Part shown: piece by piece, positions 43,023 through 49,052 of the stretch | How the letters are laid out: each line of letters opens with the position of its first letter | Position numbering within the stretch: position 1 is the first letter of the stretch | NCBI RefSeq assembly: GCF_000379805.1 | Contig: NZ_KB903547.1 | Location: forward strand, 74,854 to 123,905 | Direction: 5' to 3' | Source of the DNA: Lewinella cohaerens DSM 23179 | GTDB taxonomy: Bacteria; Bacteroidota; Bacteroidia; Chitinophagales; Saprospiraceae | Length of the DNA: 49,052 nt | The notes under the pieces: model-generated | The model's database searches: none | What the model was told of the DNA's origin: nothing | The model's input: the letters and a program-made list of their open reading frames with translations, nothing else | Made by a program: the position numbers and the translations under genes

Positions 43023-44222
43023 CTACCCTTCTGCAAAATCTAACAGATAGCCAAACTGTGGCCCCAAGCGCCCGTGGCGCGCAATGGTTGCCCGTTCAAT
43101 CATGGCGCTGTTAGGTGCCAAAATATGCGGAATGACCTGCTCTATATACATCTTCCCAAATGCAGTCGAAGCATCTCGCGGCAACTCACTAGGTAGATTA
43201 TCAATGGTCATCATATCAACCCCTCCTTCCTGATAAGGTGCCGTCTCTTCTCCCGTTTGAGGATCATAACCAAATACAGGATCGGCAATAGTAGAAGCGC
43301 GCAACGTTGCAGGAATAGATGCTATCGGCGCTATATCACAGGTAACATCAGCAATGACACTGATATTAAAATCAGGGCTGGCCATATCCTCTTTTGTAAA
43401 AAACGCTGGTGCCTTGTTATCCCAGTAGATACCGTTGATCATCATATCGGCTTGCTTGGCAAACGGCGCAAAAGCAGACACATATTGCTCGGGATGCTGA
43501 TAAAAATGAAGCTTATCAAAAGGATCACCATCCTTGTGTTTTAGATAATCTCGACCTACCAGCTGTGTATAAATTGGTTCATCATAGGTCTCGCGCAGAA
43601 AATCACGTGGTGACACCTGGTGAACCCCCATATCTTCTAATACCTGCGCCGCGCCAGTAGAAACCCGCCCTGTTCCCGTGAGCACAATCTTCATCGGCGG
43701 CAGCTGCAATTCAGCATAAACCTTCTTCGCTGCTGCGTAATCGTAAAGATCTTTCATTCTTGGCAACTCAAAACTGCCCGTACGTTTCCCATACGTCCAG
43801 AAGCCATTATGTGCGCCTACAACACCTGCAAAATAACCAAAGGCAATAATTCTCCGCCCCAGGTTATCCGTCATCACTTCGTAGTCGATCAGGTGAATAT
43901 GTTTATTCAATACAGCCTGTAGCAAAGGGCGGTTATAAACCTGCTGTTTATGCGTATGAGAGAAAAAACTGTACGTTTTTCCTGGAATCAATTGATCCTT
44001 AGGTACTTCCTTCACGCCTAAAAGAAGGTCACAATCTCCTAAATATTCCTCTAATGGCACACCTGCTGCCACATATTCTTCATCTTTAAAAATCCGTATC
44101 GGCGAAGGCTGTACCACTACGTTTAAGCCATATTCTGAGCGCAGGTAAGCACACTGCTTAGGGTCGAGAGGGACTCTGGTATCGGGCGGCACTTTGCCTT
44201 CCCTGATAATTCCTATTTTCAT
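43023..44222 (-). CDS. AlaDH/PNT-superfamily oxidoreductase, saccharopine-dehydrogenase-like
   Basis: A 399-residue NAD(P)-dependent oxidoreductase. The N-terminal alanine dehydrogenase/transhydrogenase-type domain (about 1-130; KIGIIREGKVPPDTRVPLDP, DLLLGVKEVP, YSFFSHTHKQQ) is the form found in lysine-forming saccharopine dehydrogenase and lysine-2-oxoglutarate reductase; the Rossmann motif is VLTGTGRVSTGA (about 180-191), and the C-terminal half has ADVTCDIAPIASIPATLR and GGVDMMTIDNLPSELPRDAS, also typical of that group. Lysine catabolism or a related amino-acid dehydrogenation is the likely role, but the exact substrate is not settled. It is convergent with purC and divergent from the DASS transporter, with a dispersed repeat in the shared upstream region. 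Confidence 0.82.
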   Translation of the reverse strand: MKIGIIREGKVPPDTRVPLDPKQCAYLRSEYGLNVVVQPSPIRIFKDEEYVAAGVPLEEYLGDCDLLLGVKEVPKDQLIPGKTYSFFSHTHKQQVYNRPLLQAVLNKHIHLIDYEVMTDNLGRRIIAFGYFAGVVGAHNGFWTYGKRTGSFELPRMKDLYDYAAAKKVYAELQLPPMKIVLTGTGRVSTGAAQVLEDMGVHQVSPRDFLRETYDEPIYTQLVGRDYLKHKDGDPFDKLHFYQHPEQYVSAFAPFAKQADMMINGIYWDNKAPAFFTKEDMASPDFNISVIADVTCDIAPIASIPATLRASTIADPVFGYDPQTGEETAPYQEGGVDMMTIDNLPSELPRDASTAFGKMYIEQVIPHILAPNSAMIERATIARHGRLGPQFGYLLDFAEG

Positions 44223-44279
44223 GGTTAAGTTTGGTTAGGTCTCTTGAAATATTTGCCGCTAAGATAGTATTCCTTAAGC

Positions 44280-44413
44280 GATGAGGAAATTAATAATATA
44301 CGCAAAAGGCGTAGGACGTTTTTCTTTAGACAAGTCAGGTTTTTCGCAGTATACCGGGCTATGCAAGGAAAATTTGTAGCAAGATATGTAGATTATTTTC
44401 ACGAACTCGCTAA
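44280..44413 (+). repeat. Dispersed intergenic repeat, copy B
   Basis: Homologous to 38739-38895 in the same orientation and again in a divergent spacer. The left hairpin TACGC-AAAAG-GCGTA corresponds to CTACG/CGTAG of copy A. Near the right end TTTG-N17-TATTTTCA resembles a promoter and lies 23 bases before the transporter ATG; copy A has the comparable TTTG-N17-TATTTTTT. Confidence 0.8.
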
Positions 44414-44424
44414 CTTCATCCTCC

Positions 44425-45885
44425 ATGAAGAAGATCGGTCTGTTTGTAGGTATTATCATTTTTGTGGGAATGCTATTGAGCGGCACCGCCTTTGGTTTAC
44501 CCGTCCCAGCGTGGCGAGTACTTGCTATTGCAGCTCTTATGCTTATTTGGTGGGTCAGCGAAGCCGTACCCATTCCTGTCACAGCATTACTCCCGATGGT
44601 CTTACTTCCTGCCCTCCAAATTTATGGAATGAAGGAAGCTGCAGCCCCCTACGCCAGCCCCATCGTCTTTCTCTTCATGGGCGGCTTCATGCTGGCTCTG
44701 TCCATGGAAAAGTGGCAACTCCACCGCCGTATCGCCCTCAACATTGTACGCGTCACAGGCACCAATGCCAACGGTATCATTCTCGGCTTCATGCTCGCTA
44801 CGGCCTTCCTAAGCATGTGGATCAGCAATACCGCTACCACCGTCATGATGCTGCCTATTGGTGTTTCCGTTATTGATCTTCTTCGCAATGGTAGGGAAAA
44901 CGACCTTGCTTCCTCCGTTGGCAACAGTGCTTTTGCAATCAGTCTCATGATCGGCATTGCCTATGCAGCCAATATCGGTGGCACCGCCACCATTGTAGGT
45001 ACCCCCCCTAATGTCGTATTGGCCGGTTTCATTGAACGCACTTACGACACACAAATCAGTTTTGCATCTTGGATCGCTTTTGCATTTCCTTTTGCTTTGC
45101 TACTCCTCCTTATTACTTATTTTTTACTCACGCGCTTTATCTTCCGTAACGGCCTCGGCACCTTTGCCGGTGCTCAACAACTGATCCGCACCCAACTCAA
45201 AGAACTAGGAACCATCTCTTTAGCAGAAAAAAGAACCCTCATCGTCTTTATCTGTACTGCAATGGCATGGATTTTCCGAACACAGATCAACCTCGTCCTT
45301 GGCCTGGCAAAAGGCGATGGTCAGCTCGAACTTACAGACCCCATGATCGCCATATTTGCCACCATTGCTCTCTTTGTTTTCCCCGTCAACTGGAAACAAG
45401 AACAATTCCTCCTGGACTGGGCAGATACTCAACGTCTTCCCTGGGGCATTTTACTGCTCTTTGGCGGTGGCCTCAGCTTAGCTGATGGCCTCAAAGCTGT
45501 AGGGCTTATTGATCTTATCGGCGCACAATTCTCCGACGCCAGTATCACCGGATTCTGGATTATCCTCGGCCTCACTGCCGTCAGTCTTTTCCTCACCGAA
45601 ATTATGTCCAATGTTGCACTCGTCACGGTCTTTTTGCCTGTAGTGGGTGCAGTAGCGCTGGGTATGGACATCTCTCCCCTATTGCTTTGCATTCCCGTTA
45701 CGCTGGCCGCCAGTTGTGCCTTTATGCTACCTATGAGTACACCACCCAATGCCATTGTTTTCGCCAGCGGCCACCTCCGAATCGCCGACATGGTCAAAGC
45801 TGGTATCTGGCTCAACCTCATTGCCATCGCTCTCATCACGGCCCTCAGTCAATGGATTTTACCGTGGTTTTTTGCCGGAGGCTAG
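44425..45885 (+). CDS. DASS/SLC13-family sodium:dicarboxylate (anion) symporter
   Basis: A 486-residue inner-membrane transporter with about 11-12 hydrophobic segments. It has the family signatures: paired substrate/Na+ sites SNTATTVMMLP (about 132-142) with GGTATIVGTPPNVVLAG (about 190-206), and the second repeat TEIMSNVALV (about 390-399) with MSTPPNAIVFASGH (about 435-448). The early motif WWVSEAVPIPVTALLPMVLLP is also characteristic. Substrates of close relatives are C4-dicarboxylates, citrate or sulfate; which one is not decidable here. It is divergent from the AlaDH/saccharopine-type dehydrogenase; a link to amino-acid carbon use is speculation. Confidence 0.92.
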   Translation: MKKIGLFVGIIIFVGMLLSGTAFGLPVPAWRVLAIAALMLIWWVSEAVPIPVTALLPMVLLPALQIYGMKEAAAPYASPIVFLFMGGFMLALSMEKWQLHRRIALNIVRVTGTNANGIILGFMLATAFLSMWISNTATTVMMLPIGVSVIDLLRNGRENDLASSVGNSAFAISLMIGIAYAANIGGTATIVGTPPNVVLAGFIERTYDTQISFASWIAFAFPFALLLLLITYFLLTRFIFRNGLGTFAGAQQLIRTQLKELGTISLAEKRTLIVFICTAMAWIFRTQINLVLGLAKGDGQLELTDPMIAIFATIALFVFPVNWKQEQFLLDWADTQRLPWGILLLFGGGLSLADGLKAVGLIDLIGAQFSDASITGFWIILGLTAVSLFLTEIMSNVALVTVFLPVVGAVALGMDISPLLLCIPVTLAASCAFMLPMSTPPNAIVFASGHLRIADMVKAGIWLNLIAIALITALSQWILPWFFAGG

Positions 45886-46050
45886 GCCTCAATCATACGT
45901 TCATTTGGGGCTATGCCAACGCCTTTACCCTCCGGGATTGCAGGCTTGGCACCAGGCTATCCGTTCCGCCTTACGGACGTCTCTGCTATCCTTTATCCTT
46001 GCGGCCTCCGGCCCCCGCCCTCAGCTATACGCTTCGGGACTTGATTAAAC
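45886..46050. repeat. GC-rich intergenic repeat-like segment before recQ
   Basis: This segment is clearly GC-richer than the flanking spacer and contains interspersed CTATCC/GCTATCC words, TCCGT-loop-ACGGA and GGCC-type dyads. It leaves open, overlapping frames in more than one register (HTFIWGYANAFTLRDC and so on) that look spurious. From memory, similar sequences recur between genes in many Bacteroidota, but I cannot confirm it here. An AT-rich stretch without features (46051-46120) follows up to recQ. Confidence 0.4.
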
Positions 46051-46120
46051 AAAAAAAGATTAAAATATTTATTTCTCACAAAAATGTTTTATTATTGTAG
46101 CTTAAACAGCGATTAGCAGG

Positions 46121-48256
46121 ATGAATTTAGACAATGCGCGCCAGGCCCTGAAGCAATACTTCGGCTATGATGAATTTCGCCCCATGCAGGCAGAAATCAT
46201 TCAATCCATTTACGAAAAGAAGGACAACCTCGTTCTTATGCCCACCGGAGGCGGCAAATCCATGTGTTTCCAGATTCCTGCTATCACCATGGAAGGTACA
46301 GCCCTCGTGGTTTCTCCCCTCATTTCACTCATGCAAGATCAGGTCGAAGGCCTACGTGCTAATGGGGTCAAAGCTGCTTTTTTAAACAGTTCTCTGGATA
46401 GTAATGAGCTACGCCTCGTTGAAAACGATTTCTTCGAAGGCAAGCTTGACCTTTTATACGTATCGCCAGAAAAAGTTTGTTCCGCAGATTTCCTTCCTCT
46501 CCTTCAGCGAGCGCCTATCTCTTTATTTGCTATCGATGAGGCGCATTGTGTTTCCTCTTGGGGCCACGATTTTCGCCCAGAATATACACGATTGCGTTTT
46601 CTAAAGCAGCAGTTCCCAGGCGTCCCCATGGTTGCCCTCACCGCTACTGCTGATAGAATTACCCGTGATGACATTGTTCAACAGCTACAACTTACCGAAC
46701 CCAACATTTCACTGGCCTCTTTTGACCGTCCCAACCTCAGCCTTGAGGTGCGACCTGGTCAACGTCGTAAGGAACAGATTATCCAATTCATTAAGCAACA
46801 CCCCGAAGAAAGTGGTATTGTTTACTGCCTTAGCCGTAAAAGCACCGAGAAAATAGCCGCAGACTTGCAAAAAGCAGGCTTCAATGCCAAAGCTTACCAC
46901 GCGGGAATGGAATCAACACAACGCGCTAAAGTACAAGATCAGTTTCTCAAAGACGATGTACCAATCATCTGTGCCACCATTGCCTTTGGTATGGGTATAG
47001 ACAAGAGCAACGTACGTTGGGTGATTCACTTTAATCTCCCCAAAAACCTGGAAAACTATTATCAGGAAATCGGACGAGCAGGCCGAGATAGTGCTCCAGC
47101 AGCTACTATGCTTTTTTACAGCTATCAGGATGTTATGATGCTGACAGAAATCCTCAAGAAAAATGAAAGTGAGAACCTCGAAGTGCAACTAGCCAAGCTC
47201 GACCGCATGAAACAATACGCCGAGAGCATGGCTTGCCGGCGGCGAATCCTACTCAACTACTTCAACGAGGATCATAAAGAAAACTGCGGCAACTGCGACA
47301 TTTGCAGCAATCCGCCACAAGCATTTGATGGTACCCAGTTAGCTCAAAAAGCCCTTTCCGCCGTGTACCGTCTTCGCGAGCAAGTAGGCCTGGGTTTACT
47401 CGTTGATATTCTTCGAGGATCTGGCCGCAAAGATATCCGCGATCGTGGGTATGACCAGATAAAAACTTTTGGGGCAGGCCGCGACATTCCCACCTTCACC
47501 TGGCAAAACTATCTTTCTCAGCTCATCAACCTCGGCTATCTTGACATCGCTTATGACCAGTATGGCGTCTTACGACTTACGCCCGCCAGCCAACGGGTAC
47601 TCTTCGAAAAAGAGACCGTCGAACTCGTTCGGCCTGCCACACTAAAAGAACGTAGAGAAAAAGAGAAGGAGCAAGTCAAGAAGAAAACCAAAGCGGAAAG
47701 AGTTCGTGACGAGCTCTTCGAACTGCTACGGCAGCTACGTCGCAAACTGGCCCAAGAAAAGGGTGTACCTCCATACATTATTTTCTCCGATGCTACACTC
47801 GAAGAAATGGCAGCCACAAAACCCGTCAGTGATGCAGAGTTAAAAGCAGTCTCCGGTGTCGGTGACCGTAAACTTCAGCTTTACGGCGACGCCTTTATGG
47901 AAGTCATTATAGAATACCAAGCACAAAAAGGCAAAGCCAAAGTCGGCAGTTCCCATTTGGTCACCTATGAGCTCTTCCAGCAGGGAAAAACGATAAGTGA
48001 AATAGCGGAACAACGCAATATCAAAGATACGACGGTCTATACCCACATCACTGCTTGCTACCAATCCGGAAAGCCTTTGGATATTCATAGACTCGTTAGT
48101 CCTGAAATTATTAGCCAAGTAGAGAAAGGCCTCCCCTATTTGGAAAAGCCTATTAAACTAACCGCCGTTCACGAACTCTTCGATGGAGAAGTCGCCTACG
48201 AGACTTTACGCCTGGCGATGATACACCTTCAGGTCACTGGTGTTTACGTCCCCTAA
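46121..48256 (+). CDS. recQ: ATP-dependent DNA helicase RecQ
   Basis: A 711-residue 3'-5' DNA helicase of recombination and repair. Helicase domain 1 has the Walker A MPTGGGKSMCF (about 42-52) and DEAH box in AIDEAHCVSSWGHDFRPEY (about 138); domain 2 has IVYCLSRKSTE, AYHAGM, IICATIAFGMGIDK and HFNLPKNLENYYQEIGRAGRD. The RQC zinc site uses CRRRILLNYF and ENCGNCDIC (about 370-395), followed by the winged helix (about 405-515), an HRDC domain (about 530-605; GVPPYIIFSDATLEEMA, VSGVGDRKLQLYG) and a C-terminal helix-turn-helix extension (about 625-711; ELFQQGKTISEIAEQRNIKD). The extension is a known feature of Bacteroidota and Bacillota RecQ forms. It follows the transporter by 235 bases. Confidence 0.95.
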   Translation: MNLDNARQALKQYFGYDEFRPMQAEIIQSIYEKKDNLVLMPTGGGKSMCFQIPAITMEGTALVVSPLISLMQDQVEGLRANGVKAAFLNSSLDSNELRLVENDFFEGKLDLLYVSPEKVCSADFLPLLQRAPISLFAIDEAHCVSSWGHDFRPEYTRLRFLKQQFPGVPMVALTATADRITRDDIVQQLQLTEPNISLASFDRPNLSLEVRPGQRRKEQIIQFIKQHPEESGIVYCLSRKSTEKIAADLQKAGFNAKAYHAGMESTQRAKVQDQFLKDDVPIICATIAFGMGIDKSNVRWVIHFNLPKNLENYYQEIGRAGRDSAPAATMLFYSYQDVMMLTEILKKNESENLEVQLAKLDRMKQYAESMACRRRILLNYFNEDHKENCGNCDICSNPPQAFDGTQLAQKALSAVYRLREQVGLGLLVDILRGSGRKDIRDRGYDQIKTFGAGRDIPTFTWQNYLSQLINLGYLDIAYDQYGVLRLTPASQRVLFEKETVELVRPATLKERREKEKEQVKKKTKAERVRDELFELLRQLRRKLAQEKGVPPYIIFSDATLEEMAATKPVSDAELKAVSGVGDRKLQLYGDAFMEVIIEYQAQKGKAKVGSSHLVTYELFQQGKTISEIAEQRNIKDTTVYTHITACYQSGKPLDIHRLVSPEIISQVEKGLPYLEKPIKLTAVHELFDGEVAYETLRLAMIHLQVTGVYVP

Positions 48257-48350
48257 CGAAATGGAGGGGGGCTTCTAAACAGTACATCTCGAACAGGGAT
48301 GCAAAGACGCAGAGGTTGTTTAAAAGACTTGTAAGTATCTGTTGGGGGTT

Positions 48351-48418
48351 GACCTCGGTGAGGTCATAGATGGGTAGAACAATCTTTTTCTGAATTAAAA
48401 CGACCTCGGAGGAGGTCG
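48351..48418. repeat. Pair of GACCTC/GAGGTC hairpins
   Basis: GACCTC-GGT-GAGGTC (48351-48365) and CGACCTC-GGAG-GAGGTCG (48401-48418) have the same stem and different loops, 35 bases apart. They look like two units of a small repeat or a two-hairpin RNA. Confidence 0.6.
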
Positions 48419-48505
48419 CACTTCAGGCGCGGGTCTGCCAATACACTTGAGTAAGAAACAGGCTGGTGCTTCCTTAAGATATCTAACAAGGCCCACAAAA
48501 CACAA

Positions 48506-48535
48506 AGAGGCACTTCCTTTGCAGGAAGCGCCTCT
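48506..48535 (-). terminator. Terminator-like hairpin for the partial T9SS gene
   Basis: AGAGGCACTTCCT (48506-48518) pairs with AGGAAGCGCCTCT (48523-48535) with one mismatch and a 4-base loop. On the minus strand it is followed by TTTGTGTTTTG. It lies 60 bases beyond the stop codon. Confidence 0.65.
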
Positions 48536-48555
48536 CTTGTTATATATGATATCAT

Positions 48556-48581
48556 AGAACCCTTGCGAAAGCAAGGGCTCT
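48556..48581. promoter_or_regulatory. GAAA-tetraloop hairpin directly after the partial T9SS gene
   Basis: AGAACCCTTGC, GAAA, GCAAGGGCTCT forms an 11-base-pair stem with one mismatch capped, on the plus strand, by a GNRA tetraloop; on the minus strand the loop is TTTC. It is 14 bases from the stop codon and may protect the mRNA 3' end. Confidence 0.45.
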
Positions 48582-48595
48582 AATCTATTCATTTA

Positions 48596-49052
48596 TTACT
48601 TAACAGCAATCATAGTCTTAGTCGCCGTAAATTCGCCAGCAGTAACCGTGTAGCCTAGTACACCCGTTGCGCCTTGAACTTGGCTCTTAGAAACATTGAT
48701 AGTGTTGTATCCAGCAGCGTAATCACCACGTAGAACTGTCAGTACACGACCACTAGCATCGTTGATAGTCAACGTTACTTCCGCATCCTGTGGCAAGTTG
48801 AAACCGATCAAAGTTTCTACCGCGAATGGGTTAGGTGTGTTCTGGAACATTTCGAAACCTGCAGCAGCAACCTCTCCGTTAGAGAAGTTAACACCTACGT
48901 TCATCGTGTTACCATTTCCGTATGCTTCAGCAGCAGTGTAACGGCTAGATACGTTGATGATGTCGCTCAAGTCAGCATCTGCCGTTGGGCGGATAACCAA
49001 GCTAAACAGTACATCTTCAGAAGTAGCTTTACCATTCCAAGAAGTAGTGATC
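48596..49052 (-). CDS. C-terminal part of a T9SS type A sorting-domain protein (5' end outside the window)
   Basis: The open frame continues to the right edge without a start; 151 residues are visible, beginning ITTSWNGKATSEDVLFSLVI. The last 85 residues form a Por-type sorting domain: FEMFQNTPNPFAVETLIGFN, LTINDASGRVLTVL, GYNTINVSKSQVQ and the final GEFTATKTMIAVK. The preceding stretch (VIRPTADADLSDIINVSSRY, TAAEAYGNGNTMNVGVNF) resembles the region before sorting domains in large dockerin/cohesin-like Bacteroidota surface proteins. An internal TTG would give a shorter frame from 49000, but this is not a real start. Full size and function cannot be told. Confidence 0.85.
   Translation of the reverse strand, partial: ITTSWNGKATSEDVLFSLVIRPTADADLSDIINVSSRYTAAEAYGNGNTMNVGVNFSNGEVAAAGFEMFQNTPNPFAVETLIGFNLPQDAEVTLTINDASGRVLTVLRGDYAAGYNTINVSKSQVQGATGVLGYTVTAGEFTATKTMIAVK

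Larger units (their letters stand above)
48257..48595. other. 339-base spacer between convergent genes, rich in hairpins
   Basis: Between the recQ stop and the convergent T9SS gene stop lie four separate dyads: two GACCTC hairpins (48351-48365 and 48401-48418), a terminator-like hairpin (48506-48535), and a GAAA-tetraloop hairpin (48556-48581). Short frames crossing the region on the minus strand have no domain or signal and are not called. Confidence 0.6.

Noticed and set aside
44280-44413. tRNA or known riboswitch in the dispersed repeat or other spacers
   Set aside because: No cloverleaf, T-loop GTTCRANNC pattern or recognised riboswitch core was seen; the structure is limited to simple hairpins.
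45687-46100. Plus-strand frames covering the end of the transporter gene and the GC-rich spacer
   Set aside because: They overlap the DASS transporter in another frame, differ in register from each other, and their residues derive from the intergenic repeat-like DNA.
49000-49052. Start of the last T9SS protein at the TTG near 49000
   Set aside because: The frame stays open to the window edge and upstream residues continue the same domain, so the gene is simply truncated by the window.

Overview
The window reads as chromosomal DNA of a Bacteroidota bacterium, most likely a Saprospiria member (Lewinella / Haliscomenobacter type). The reasons are a SusC/RagA TonB receptor next to a SusD-type lipoprotein start, several very large secreted proteins ending in type IX secretion (T9SS) sorting domains (both the Por/type A and the CHU_C/type B kinds), choice-of-anchor-L and PKD-like modules, an OmpA protein with thrombospondin type 3 repeats, and promoters of the Bacteroidota form TTTG-N19-TAnnTTTG. 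Genus-level placement is inference; no rRNA, tRNA, CRISPR array, phage or complete insertion sequence was found.

Layout. 0-4.4 kb: the first codons of a SusD-like lipoprotein, a SusC receptor, and a divergent AraC regulator. 4.4-9.1 kb: a MORN-like secreted protein, a retropepsin-like protein whose two catalytic Asp positions read His, and a choice-of-anchor-L/CHU_C surface protein. 9.6-16.1 kb: a 2142-residue exported protein made of 18 repeats of about 110 residues plus a T9SS domain. 16.3-19.2 kb: ilvC and ilvA. 19.5-27.7 kb: a GIN-domain protein, a lipoprotein, a small T9SS protein, a 1303-residue CHU_C protein and an OmpA/TSP3 protein. 28.0-30.8 kb: an unrecognised membrane protein, an SDR oxidoreductase and a second AraC regulator. 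30.8-35.2 kb: ilvD-ilvB-ilvN on the minus strand. 35.6-49 kb: a YpfJ-type metallopeptidase, a DUF4407 membrane protein, an outer-membrane-type protein, a DEDDh exonuclease, RimO, a lipoprotein, PurC, an AlaDH/saccharopine-dehydrogenase-like enzyme, a DASS transporter, RecQ, and the C-terminus of another T9SS protein.

Pathway logic. ilvA (threonine to 2-oxobutyrate), ilvBN (acetohydroxyacid synthase), ilvC (reductoisomerase) and ilvD (dehydratase) together supply the shared isoleucine/valine steps, but they sit in two opposed transcription units about 11 kb apart with surface-protein genes between them. Each unit has a Bacteroidota -7 box and a 20-22 codon upstream ORF just before the first gene. 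The spacers ilvC-ilvA, ilvD-ilvB and ilvB-ilvN all contain long inverted repeats.

Most unusual signal. The non-coding DNA is rich in dyad structures. Two perfect 54-bp palindromes, each between convergent genes about 4.4 kb apart, share an identical 24-bp palindromic core but have unrelated 15-bp flanks that are themselves perfectly inverted. In addition there are five unrelated long imperfect palindromes (92-167 bp), a two-copy dispersed repeat lying in divergent promoter regions, and paired GACCTC hairpins.
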